From: Hansfordia pulvinata
Lineage: Eukaryota; Ascomycota; Sordariomycetes; Xylariales
NCBI GenBank assembly: GCA_006538405.1
Contig: BJKQ01000012.1
Coordinates: forward strand, 97,001-161,000
Direction: 5' to 3'
DNA length: 64,000 nt
Part shown: positions 24,376 to 34,804 of the stretch, one piece after another
How the letters are laid out: every line of letters begins with the position of its first letter
How positions within the stretch are numbered: position 1 is the first letter of the stretch
Position numbers and translations under genes: made by a program
Notes under the pieces: generated by a model
The model's input: only the letters and a program-made list of their open reading frames with translations
Databases searched by the model: none
Told to the model about the DNA's origin: nothing

Positions 24376-24449
24376 CAGCCCATGTTTGAAATGGGCTGCT
24401 GGGAGAAGGTAGACTGGGGGGGGTTGGGCGAGAAGCCCTTCAACCCCCC
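24376..24449. repeat. pair of adjacent strong hairpins
   Basis: CAGCCCAT/ATGGGCTG form a perfect 8-bp stem with a 7-nt loop (24376-24398). Immediately after, GGGGGGTTG/CAACCCCCC form a perfect 9-bp stem (24418-24426 with 24441-24449), extended inward by GGC/GCC. A third inverted repeat (TCGAGGTTT/AAACCTCGA) lies at 24786-24825. Function is unknown. Confidence 0.5.
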
Positions 24450-25044
24450 TTTTGATCTGTAAGATGGAGGGGCCTTTCAAGCTCTACCTTGGCCCTATGG
24501 CATCCGGTGATCGTCCTGTCTACATAATCAACGTCCCGCCGTGGTCTTCCTCGTAGTAAGCAATACCATGGGTGCGAACCGCGCGGTATTGTCCCTTCAA
24601 CTATTAAGACGACATCGCGTCACCCTTTACTGGTAAAATGAGTGTGGGAGGAAGCTTGATTACACTAGATTCTATCCAAAGGGTGGGATGGAGCCCTAAC
24701 CTGGGTAAGTACCAGTGCGAGGCATGTTCTTAGCATCGTCTATGTCACTCAGAACAGTCAGTGACCCTCGAATTCAACAGTCACATCGAGGTTTGTTCAA
24801 TCTGTCCTCTTTGATTAAACCTCGAGAGTCGCGGCTGTGTGCTTCCAACCATCACAAAGGCATTACCCGTCCGTCATTCCGAGTTTAATATTCGATCAAC
24901 CAGGGTGGCCTAAAGCTTGCGGTTTGTCAGCTCAACTGTACTTTACTCGTAGATCATCTGCCCAACCCGCTTTCGCAGGCTCCCCAGGTAGTTGCTAATG
25001 CTGTTATCCTTTCGGTCCTCACGAGCGCAGCAAGGAAGGTGCCA

Positions 25045-25428
25045 TTAGGCTTGTGTGATAATCGAGCCGCAGACGACGATCCAGCAGTGGTCGCGCGTCA
25101 CGATAAACTGCCTAGCTGCCGTAGGTGACCGGGGGTTGTCGTAGACCAGCTGCTGCCCGCCCTGGCTCACTTCTGCCTCTGTCGGTGCTTTGACGATTGC
25201 TGCGGCTGCGTCGCCAGTACCGACAGGACCACTGGCAAGGGCGCCGTTGGCGGAGGCGAGTGCCCACCCGACCGACGCTGTTGGGGCGCGTGGTTCAACT
25301 TCATTCCATGCGGTGTAATGCTTGCTCTGTTTGGCAACGTACAGTGTGTGTCGCGGCAGCGGGGAGTCTCGGCGAAAGCCGCATTCGAGTGTGTAATATT
25401 TGATACCTAGGTATTTATCAGGTGGAAA
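25045..25428 (-). other. open frame of 128 codons without a start, possible exon or relic
   Basis: The frame runs from after a TAG (25429-25431) to TAA (25045-25047) with no stop for 128 codons, but has no ATG near its beginning. Its translation has ordinary composition (for example LYVAKQSKHYTAWNEVEPRA). It could be the last exon of a gene with unrecognised upstream exons, a decayed gene, or chance. No family is recognised. Confidence 0.2.
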
Positions 25429-26407
25429 CTAAGGTGTTGCCGCGCCCATTCCCCTTTGCCACGCGTAGAGTTCCTCGCTGGTTCGAACGCTTGTAATCGG
25501 GCATTAGCAATGCATTTCGTGCCCATTTCTATACAAGTTGAACAAGGGCGTTAGCTCTGCCGATGGCTTGCCGCGCGCGAGGGACCTGTAGGAGCACTGC
25601 ATTAGGTACAGAATCGCATGATCCTATCTGTCGGCTGCGCACAATCAATGAAAACTTGAACTGCGGGAACGAGATATGCCCGACTGGGCGCCGAGCCCGG
25701 GTAACTTACCTCGGTCGACGGTTTTTGTAAGGTAAAAGAGTGCACAACCACGCGCAGGGCAGTGACAATACTGGGCCTTAAATCTCCTTCGCCAGTCGGC
25801 TGGGTGTATATGCTCAGAATACGTAGGGCGTGACACAAAAAGGCTCGGCTTGAGCGGAGAGTATAATCGTCGTTGAGCATATATCTAAGTGCCTCACACC
25901 GAACCCCCGATCCTTGGTTCGAGAGTAAGTTGCGCCCCCGGAGCCTCACGGCCCGTTTTGGGGATGCCTTCTTGCAAAACTTTTGCAGCGCAGAGCTGTC
26001 ACTACTCTTGAACGGCCCAGAAGTGACCATCAGTGCCTAGTAACAAGAGGAACATGGGCACGGAATTAGACCACGTATAATTGTTGCGGGCTGGGCACTG
26101 GAGGCATGTGCATGAGTGTTAAGAATATGCTTCACTCAGGCCAGGTCCTGCGTCAGGTACGTTGAGGGGTATGAGTTGGCATGGCCTGGCGAACTCCCCG
26201 AGAGACCCGTCCGGGCATTCCGTCGCGGTCGAACGTGCGGGCGCCAGGTCTTGCCGACACGGGCATCGCTCAGTCTGCATTTATCCCGCCCCCCTTGCAT
26301 TTACCAGTGTCTTGGATGTACCCACGAGATTCGCCCGTGGATCAGGGCCCGTAACCCACAAAGCCAGCATTGAGATGCCCCACGAGCCGCGTCGCTTGTG
26401 CCGTCGG

Positions 26408-28383
26408 TCACGTGTGCTCAACCGCCTCGACCTTGGCTAGTTTCTCCTCCATTACGGCAACGGCCGCCGCAGTGCCGGGCTCTAGCTCGGAGGTGCCCCC
26501 CGACGACTCGCCCGCCACGGCGCCCATGCTGGGGTGCCAGTGCAGGACCACCTTCGGACCTGTGAACAGCTTGTCTACCTGCTCCAGCGAGAGACGCTGC
26601 GTCTCGGGGTAGAAAAACCAGATGAGAGGCACGAAGAGCAAGTTGAAGATGGCGAAATACAGGTACGTGCGCCATCCAATGCTCGCGATGCTCACGGGCG
26701 TTATCATAACCACAAGGAACGTGAAGATCCCTTTTTCCCCAACAAAGTTAGCCAGCCTCGAAACAAAAGTTGCTCGTGGCCACAGAGGCCGCGGCGGAAT
26801 CCGACGCAGACGAGAACGATGGAAAGAGAGGGCCTTACAGTTGGACGCCGTAGCTAAAGCCGCCGACTTGGTGCGGATGGCCAGCGGCGAGTACTCGGCC
26901 GGCAGCAGCCAGGGAATGGCCAGCAGGCCGACGCCAAAGAAGAAGTTGAAGAGGAAGAGCATGACGGTGGCGACCAGCCCGGCGGGCTTGCTGCCGTCGG
27001 CCACGGTGCCGGCCAGGACGGCCATGCAGGCGCACTGACCGCAGACGGCGAAGAGCATGAGGCGGCGGCGACCCAGGCGGTCGACGAGCCAGATGGGCAC
27101 GCAGGCCGAGACCCAGTAGGCGACGCCGTTGAAGCCGGCGAGCAGCAGGGCCGTGTTGTGCGGCATGCCGACGCTCTGCTCGAAGATGACAGTGGCGTAG
27201 TACGTGATGAGGTTGATGCCGCTGATCTGCTGCATGAACTGGCCGCCAATGCCCAGCAGCACGCGGTACCGGAACCGCTGGTCGCCGCTGCGGAACAGCG
27301 CCCGGAAGCTGGTCCCGTCGGCCGCCGCCCGCTCCTCCTCGACCGCGGCTCGGATCTCGGCCAGCCGCGCCAGCGACCGCGCCTCCACCGCCGCCGCAGA
27401 GCCCTCGGCGTTGCCGGCCCCTGCCTCCGGGTCCACGCGGCACAGCACCCGCCGCGCCTCGTCCAGCCGGTCGTGGGCGACCAGCCAGCGCGGGCTCTCG
27501 GGGAGCGCCAGCGCGCCGGCGGCCGTGGCCACGGCGAAGGCGCACTGCAGCGCCAGCGGGAACCGGAACTGGGCCTCGCCGGCCTCGAACGACATGCCGT
27601 AGTCGACCCAGTACGCCATCATGACGCCGAAGATGTTGATGGCCAGCTCGATGCAAAGGCCCTTGCCCCGGCTCTCGGGCTTCATCAGCTCCGAGTGCCA
27701 CACGGGGATCGTGCTCGTGTTGATGCCGTTGCCCAGCCCCGCCACGATCCGCCCGACGATCATGTGGGCGATGGTCGACGCCGACGCCTGCAGCGCCCCG
27801 CCGAACGCCAGCACGGCGCTGCCCAGCATAATGCACCGCCGTCGTCCCAGCGACTCGCCGAATGCCAGCACGCCCAGCGCGCCCAGGAAGCAGCCCTATC
27901 GTAGCCGTGCCCGGAGCTTGGTCAGCCTTGATCGATAGTACGGTGAACAGGACGTGGTGTGAAGTGTGTAAGAGTATGTGTCAACAGCGCGTTCGTGGCG
28001 CAACTCACTATTTCGTAGATTGCGACACTGTGGGCAGCGAGGGGAGTCAGTATCGTGTCTATATACGGGCGGAGGCCCGGGAATCTCTTGATAAAATATT
28101 GTGCTTATGACTTACACGAGTCCCTGCATCGAAGAGCTGCCTCCACCGCCCTCGGTCGTGTCTATTTCCGGAAACGTGGCTGTGAACGCGTCACCCGTCA
28201 GCAGCCCCGACATGACGCCCTGATCGTATCCGAACCTGTCGATGAAGAGATCTCGTTAGTACCTTAGACCCAGGTCTTCTCGCTCGCCCGAGAGTTGAAC
28301 TGGCCGGATGCGTACAGGAGGAAGCCAGCACCGGCAGTGGCCGTGATGGCCCAATCCAGGGACCTGCCCTCGAGCTGGCCCAT
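26408..28383 (-). CDS. MFS hexose/sugar transporter (five exons)
   Basis: A plasma-membrane sugar:proton symporter of the Sugar_tr family (PF00083). Exons: 28316-28383, 28116-28235, 28009-28027, 26839-27895, 26408-26730, giving 528 residues. The four introns are 80, 88, 113 and 108 nt, with GTACGC, GTAAGT, GTGAGT and GTAAGG donors. Each junction rebuilds a conserved block: AGAGFLLFGYDQGVMSGLL across intron 1, QGLVVAIYEIGCFLGAL across introns 2 and 3, ATASNWIFTFLVVMITPVSI across intron 4. The third exon is only 19 nt. Other signatures are GESLGRRR, PESPRWL, QQISGINLITYY, DRLGRRRLM and the PETQRLSLEQVD end of the last helix. The substrate cannot be read from sequence; hexoses or polyols are likely. 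Intron 4 is a multiple of three without stops, so its retention would go unnoticed in a naive reading. Confidence 0.9.
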
Positions 28384-31010
28384 GTTGTATGAATGAGAGC
28401 GAGCCGGTTTCACAAAAGAAGTGTCGAGTGTCCTGGCCAGCAAATCGTCCCGGGCTTTCGACTGGCAACTTGCAAGTAGACGGACCTCCTCGCTTCAACG
28501 TGCGGGTTAGTTGCAAGACATACGAGCCCTCGCCCTGGCGAGCGCGTGACGTCCGCCGCCCTTCCGTATTTATACGTCCACCTCTTTGCGCTTCCGGACC
28601 CCTGTGGCCCGGCTGGGGTTGGAACGCCTCAATGTGCTACCTATGCGAGTACTCGCCCATGCTGGGGTTGGTCGGGTAACTTCTACGGCATATTGTGCAG
28701 ACAAGCATTGCCAAGCCACGCGAAGAGATCGGCAGGCCAAGTGATCGACTCCAACGCCCCCTTAGAGGTAGACGAATACTCTGCCCAGCAACGGGCAACG
28801 ACCCCGTTCCTCTGACCATATAGAGGCACACTCGGTCGAACAAAGCTTGCGCCGGAGCTCTCGTATGTGAGCAGTTCATCGAGGTCGATGCGGCGTGATA
28901 TGGCAGTCCGGCTCTGGGTCTTCGTACGGGCAGAAAGGTGCGTATGCGTCGCCCCATTCCAACCCCAGATGGAGAGAAGGGCCGTTTCCCCACGGGGAGC
29001 TGGGCTTCCCCTCCCCCAGGGCGGGATGGGGTATCCCTCGTGACGAGCACCCTTAGTCCTCCATGGATGGACTAGCTACGAGTTAGCGATGAGACAAAGA
29101 CAGAGCCTGTGTTCATGGACCCGAACTGGGGTAATCGCTTGGCAATGTATAAGGCATGGCATAGATCGTGATACTCGCCGGATCTGCTGGGGTCGAAACA
29201 ATCCCACGAAGCCGGTTCCCCTTTTTGAGGCGCCACGAAGGCGAATTTATTTCCATGAAGGTCCAGCCCAATACCGAAGTGTCGGCGGCCCGAGCATTCT
29301 ACGAACGTCGACAAGGACCAATGGCGGGCCCTCCTGCTCTGCACTTGACCATCATTTTAATCGTCCGCGAGCACAGGTCAACGCCAACGGTAAAATTGCG
29401 TACACGAAGGCACATAAGGACCGACCTGTCTATCTCGGCGCGCCATGCACTGATCTTGCATACAGTTGGTTGTTTGCGCGACCGACATTCGGAACCTGCC
29501 GCCAAGAGGCTTCTTCATTTACCCCGACTCTACCTGCGGGCGCCTCATATCACGGCAGTATCCTAGTATTGCATATACATACTGCAAGACTATGCCAGAT
29601 GTCCAGACTCAGCAAACCACTATTACTAGCCTTCGACGATGTTTCGGGCCAGGTTGTCAGGTGCTCGTGTTTACGATTGAATCTCACGAGGCGCTTAAAG
29701 AGGAAAGCTGTAGCCTCGCTGTCCTCGAGACGGGGCACCTTTTAGACTGGGCCACGGCTTTGCCATTAGCACGATTGTGATGGGGACGGAGAGAGCCGTG
29801 CGCGACGATGGGGGAGGGCGTCTTCTGTTGTACGCGAGCCCCATAATGCATACGATCCACCGAATTCGGCAAGACTAACCACGCGTCCCCACGTGAGCGT
29901 GATGCCGGATGGATGCTTGGATGCTTGATACGACCGTGCGGAGTCGAAGAGCAGGCAAGGGGGCCCGCCCCCACACTCTGCCACGACGCCGACTCCGCTG
30001 GCTGCACGTGGAGTGGTGTCAAGCCCGGCGACGTCGCTTGCTGGCCATATTCTCGGGGGCGGGTCGTATTGCTCTAAGAATACTCTGAGTAGTGAGTATG
30101 AGTTGATAGGCGTACTCGGTAAGGTGATGGCTCAGTATACCTGCGACTCATTGCTCGATTGTCAGCACCGGCGGCCGAGTGCTCCTTATTGCCTCACCTG
30201 AGTGGACGATAAGGGAACGCAGCAGCTGGAGGGCATATTCGGCAGTTGCTGCCAACTGAGGCTAAACTGCGGGTACCGGTCTAAGCCAAGTGTGATCAGC
30301 AGTCGTTGCGGGTGCACATACGGCAATCTGACCAGTATCTCTAGCTTCGAATCTGGAGGTCTAGCTGCAGCCGTGTGGGGCGTTCCGAGGTTGGTTCGGG
30401 CTGCCGCTTTAGGCAGGACGAGGCGCCCTCCCCGGAAGACGCCCAAGTTTCTATAGGGCCGCCGTGTTCCTGCTCGTCCTGCGTGCCCATGTGCTGGACG
30501 AGCCCGCCGTGGCCCTTCCCGGCTACAAAATGTGAGGGTCCATCCTATTACGCACGCGAATCTCCACGCCCGGACGGGACTCAGTGCGCCTTATCAACGA
30601 CCCCTTCCCTGTGGGACGAGGGGTGAGGGGTGAGAGGAGAGGTGAAAGATGAGAGGTGAGGGGTAGTTGGCTCTATCACCTGCGACTGGCGTTGAAGAAT
30701 TTGAGGGCAACACCACTGCCCGTCCGTCGCCCAACGCCGCTAGATCCGCCCATGGAGACGGTGCGGGTGGGCTCTGCGTGGGGAGCGGCCACGATGTTCA
30801 GGCACGTGTGAGAACGGGAGATGGGGGGCGGAGGGGCAGATGTGATTAAAGACGCGCACCACCACAGCAGATTCCCGGCGCGGGCTCCATAGTGGATTTG
30901 TGACAGACCGGATAACAGACCAGCTTTTAGACCGCCCCAATATCTCTGGCCTGTCCCTCCCGTTCCACTCTCTGTCCACTCGCCCGACATAGAGAGAGCT
31001 CCTCGACACA
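28384..31010. other. intergenic region, 2.6 kb
   Basis: This is the shared upstream region of the divergent transporter (-) and SDR gene (+). Open frames exist in it, but none has recognisable content or splice-linked partners. A purine-rich GAGGGGTGAG tract lies at about 30617-30665, some 350 bp before the SDR start. Nothing else was identified. Confidence 0.6.
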
Positions 31011-32023
31011 ATGACGCCCGCCAGAACCTCAGACCTCGCGCCCGCCAACGGCAACGGTGACGCGGCGGCCGCCTCCCCGCCCCCGCTGCCCGCGGACCAG
31101 CTCTTCTCGCTCGCGGGCCGCACCGTCGCCATCACCGGCGGCGGGCGGGGCCTGGGCATGACGCTGGCGTTCGCGGTCCTCGAGGCCGGCGGCGCTGTGG
31201 CCTGCCTCGACATCGCGCCCGAGCCCGCCGCGCACGACGAGTGGGCGCAGCTGCTCAAGGCCGCCGCCGCCCGCGGCCTGCCGACGCCCTCGTACCACGC
31301 CTGCGACGTCACGAGCGAGGCGGACCTGCGGGCGGCGCTCGACGCGGTCGCGGACGCGGGCGACGCGGCGGCGTTCCCGCTCCGGGGCGTCGTCGCGTCG
31401 GCGGGCATCCAGCAGAAGGTCCCCGCGCTCGACTACCCGGCGGCCGACTTCGACCGCATGCTGCGCGTCAACGTCACGGGGTCCTTCCTGACGGCCAAGC
31501 ACGCCGCCAACATCATGGTCGCCCGCGGCGGCGGCGGCAGCGTCGTCCTCATCTCCAGCATGAGCGGCTCCATCGCCAACCGCGGGCTGACCTGCTCCGC
31601 CTACAATAGCAGCAAGGGCGCCGTCCTGCAGCTCTGCCGCTCCCTCGCACAGGAGTGGGGGCAGCACGGCATCCGTATCAACACGTTATCGCCGGGGGTA
31701 AGTTGCCTTTTGCTCTTTCTACTACCTCTCTGCCTCGGGTCGAAACCAGGAAACTCGAGAGCCGACCGTCTTCTTGGGGTTTTGTTGCGAATCATTGCTG
31801 ACCGGTCTCCCTTCGTGCACAGTACATCCGAACGCCCATGACCAACGCCCTGCTCGACGCCGAGCCCAGCGTCGAGAAGACCTTCATGGCCGGCGCTCTG
31901 CTGGGCCGCCTCGGTGTGACCGACGATTTCAAGGCCCCCGCCGTGTTTCTGCTTTCCGAGGGCAGCCGATTCATGACGGGTGCTGACCTGCGTGTTGATG
32001 GAGGACACTGCTCGTCCGCTTAG
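31011..32023 (+). CDS. short-chain dehydrogenase/reductase, ketose/polyol reductase type
   Basis: A cytosolic NAD(P)-dependent SDR. Exons 31011-31697 and 31823-32023, intron 125 nt (GTAAGT...CAG), 295 residues. The Rossmann glycine motif TGGGRGLG is at residues 42-49, an acidic residue (Asp67) ends beta-2, Asn154 lies in LRVNVTG, Ser183/185 in ISSMSGS, and the catalytic YNSSK has Tyr198 and Lys202. After the splice, YIRTPMTNALLD and RFMTGADLRVDGG complete the family ending. The LSPGYIRTPM block and overall pattern match the sorbose reductase/xylulose reductase/mannitol dehydrogenase (Sou-type) group; the exact substrate is inference. A 30-residue Ala/Pro-rich N-terminal extension is longer than usual. 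The gene ends 152 bp from the convergent permease gene. Confidence 0.9.
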
Positions 32024-32175
32024 ATACCTCAGAATGAATATGTGGTCGGGGTAGACACGGTTCGTCGATACGGATGGAATAAATGGAACTTATATAGATA
32101 TGGCTGGACACGGGACCCGGGATGGAACTCTATAGAAATGGACCATCTTTTTAGACACACTGAAACCTCGGGAGA

Positions 32176-33958
32176 TCATAGAACATATCGGAACCCTGCG
32201 GCTTCGGCGTCTCGCCGCTCGCCCCCGCCCACACTGGCGTGGTGGCCGTCGGCCTCGAAGGCCTCGCGCTCGGCCAGCCGGGCGTTCTGGCGGGCCAGGA
32301 CGAAGCGGATGACGAGGGCCAGGGCGGCGGTCAGCAGGGCGACGACGGCGGTGCTGGCGCCGCCGGGCAGGTAGCGGGGCCCGTCGGTGGAGGGGTACAT
32401 GTAGGGGCCGTAGATGTTGGCCGTGTTGCCGACCATGTTGGCGATGGAGATGCAGGCGCTGCGCTTGACGAGGGGCCGGGGGAAGCTGTTGGCCAGCCAG
32501 GACAGCAGGATCTGGTAGGCGGAGACGGCGCCCATGGGCATGAGGAACATGGCAAAGAAGCGGGCGGGCAGGCTGGTCGTGGCGACGACGATGACGTTGC
32601 CGGCGACGGAGATGAGCATCAGCCCGACGATGTGCCAGCTGCGGTCGTGGAAGAGGGCCGACGTGCGCGTGACGACGAGCGAGACGAGGAACGTGCCGAT
32701 CCAGACGGGCGCCGTGATGAGCAGCGTCTCGACGTTGCCGTAGCCCAGCGTTTGCACAATGGTCGGGAAGAAGTACTGGAACGTCTGCGACAGCAGCGAC
32801 ACGTGCTGGAACAGCGTGAACAGGTAGATGCGCGGGTCCCGCAGCGCCATCAGGACGCCCTCCTTGACCGACGCCGCCTCGGCCGCGTCCGCGTCGCCGC
32901 CCGCGTCCTCGGCCAGCCGCCACTGCGCGTACGCCTTCTCCTCGGGGCTGAGCCACCGCGTCGTCGAGGGGTAGTCGGGCAGCACAAACGCCGAGATCAG
33001 CGCCACGCCGATGGTGATGACGCCCTCGATGATGAAGAGCCCTGGGGGTTTGGAGGTTTTGTCAGCTAGAGGTAGTTTCGAGGCAGGGGGTGGGGGCGTT
33101 CGACGGTGTGTTCTCTCCAAGCAGAGGAGTTGTCGCGTTAGGGTCTTGATTTCATCTCGACTTACATCGCCTGTCGCGTATGTCAGCAAACTCAGCGTCG
33201 TAAAAGGGAGCGTCGTAGCTGGGAATAGGGGGGGGGGGGGGGGGGATTGTATCACCAACTCACCATCCGTGTATGCCGTGCGCCCCGTCCAGGTTGGCCA
33301 GCACGCCGGCGCCGATGAGCCCGCCAAAGGCGTTGGCGAGGGAGCTGCCCGCGTAGAACCAGGCCATCCGGTGGGTGAGCTCGGCGCGCGTGTACCACGA
33401 CGACATGAGGAAGATGGCGCCGGGGAAGAAGGGGGCCTCGGCGAAGCCCAGGAAGAACCGGCAGGCGACGAGGCCGCCGAAGCTGCGCACCGCCGACTGC
33501 GAGGTCGAGATGACGCCCCAGACGGTCATGGCGCACCCCAGGTAGACCGAGGGCCGCACGCGCGTGAGCAGCAGGTTGGACGGCAGCTGCATGAGCAGGT
33601 AGCCGACGAAGAGAATGCTCGTCGCCAGGTTGAAGTCGGTGCCGTGCATGCCGAGATCCTCCTCGAGCCCGCCCAGCCGGGCCTGGGACAGGTTGTTGCG
33701 GTCGAGGAAGTTGAGGAAGTAGGACAGAATCAGCAGCGGGATCAGGTGCCAGTCGACCTTGCGCAGCAGCTTCTGCTTCATCGTGATGTGTCTGCCGTCG
33801 TCCCACGCGGCGAACTCGCGGAAGAAGGCCGCATCGTCCTCGTTGACGCCGTGCTGCTGCTGCTGTTGCGCCGCTTTCGAGACCTCCGCCGAGGTGCGGT
33901 GCTCGACCTCGCCCGTCTTGACGTCGTCGGCCGCGTGGCCATCGTGGGAGGTGGTCAT
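32176..33958 (-). CDS. MFS permease of the Dal5/allantoate (anion:cation symporter) family, with a 5-nt microexon
   Basis: Twelve-helix membrane permease related to yeast Dal5, Tna1 and Liz1, which import allantoate, nicotinate or pantothenate. Exons 33264-33958, 33166-33170 and 32176-33041, 521 residues. The introns are 93 nt (GTGAGT, branch CTGAC, ACAG) and 124 nt (GTAAGT, branch CTGAC, CCCAG). The middle exon, GCGAT, is only 5 nt and is needed to make the family-typical IHGWRWLFIIEG. Other hallmarks are DWHLIPLLILSYFLNFLDRNN, FVGYLLMQLPSNLLL, CRFFLGFAEAPFFPG, SSWYTRAEL and the QILLSWLANSFPR block in the second half. The start at 33956-33958 opens a 50-residue hydrophilic tail with a Gln run. 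The sense strand of intron 1 holds an 18-base C run (33228-33245 as G). The true substrate is unknown. Confidence 0.9.
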
Positions 33959-34804
33959 TCTTTCGGTGTCTCTTGTTGCAACGGCCGTGGAGGGAGGGAG
34001 AAAGGAGAGCTGGAGGAGCACCCCAGGGCCCTATAAGTAAGTAGGTAGGTGGCCAGGACAGTCGACCGTCCCGGGACCCCCGACACGCGGCGCTCTGCTG
34101 TATGAACATGCTAGCTCTTTAGCCTCCTCGCACCAGCTCGACTTGGAGATGCTACCTTATACAGGCGCCGCCCTCGGCCCCATTGCACGAGTCGCCGGCT
34201 CTTTGGATAAGGCACCTAGCCAATCAGTGGTCTCCCCTGGTCCTGGGACGAGAGGAGACCCGAGTCTTGGGATGTCACGACACCCCACATCTCAGATCCG
34301 CCGCGTCGATTCATCCATCATAGCCACGCTTAAGCGGACTAACCTGGGCCCAGTCTCCCCGCATAACCCCGGTTGGTTCTGGCCTGGCCGGCTCCACACG
34401 GGGATGCGGGGTGCTTGGACTGTGGGGGCGCCGGCGCGTTGGAGCTGGTGGTGAACAGTTCGCGGACAAGGCCGATATCTCGTCAACATAGGGGTGGATG
34501 TCGGGTCTCGGGAGAGTCGTGGCCGAGCTAGACAGCAAAGGGACTGGCGAGTGTACCCCTCCTTTCCAAGCGAACGGGGTAGCTGCCTTTGAAAATAAGA
34601 AGAAGAAAAAAAGGAAAAGGAAAAGGACGGTTCATCATGCGGCGAGTAGCCTCTCCACACAAGCCACACGGGCCACGGCAGGTCATCATGTCATGCTCGT
34701 ACCCAGGGATTTGAAATCGAGTATGGAATCATCTGTCAGTCAATGATTGAGACTCCTCTCTTTTCGTCCAGGCTCAATCTTACTTAGAGCCGTGCCATTG
34801 TCGA
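33959..34804. other. intergenic region, 0.8 kb
   Basis: Promoter region of the Dal5-type permease. It has a TAAGTAAGTAGGTAGGTGG tract at 34034-34052, about 75 bp upstream of the start codon, like tracts upstream of other genes in the window. An A/G-rich run (about 34596-34626) lies mid-way. No gene was seen. Confidence 0.6.

Larger units (their letters stand above)
22750..26407. other. intergenic region, 3.7 kb
   Basis: The first 700 bp is the GC-rich, CT/CA-rich (sense strand) upstream region of the preceding gene. The remainder has no convincing gene. It includes an open frame without a start codon (25045-25428, -) and several hairpins (24376-24398, 24416-24449, 24786-24825), listed separately. 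No tRNA was found. Confidence 0.6.

Noticed and set aside
25490..25930. Two GGTTCGA-type strings (about 25482 and 25915) suggesting tRNA T-loops
   Set aside because: Neither has a matching acceptor stem, D-arm or anticodon arm at proper spacing.
26835..27836. 333-codon frame on the same strand as the sugar transporter
   Set aside because: Alternative frame of the transporter's large exon; the transporter frame carries all family motifs.
29089..29745. 218-codon open frame on the + strand
   Set aside because: No recognisable motif, a composition typical of random GC-rich sequence, and overlapping frames of similar quality on both strands.
31029..31667. Long open frame antisense to the SDR gene
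   Set aside because: Shadow of a GC-rich coding exon; Arg/Gly/Val-rich translation with no motif.
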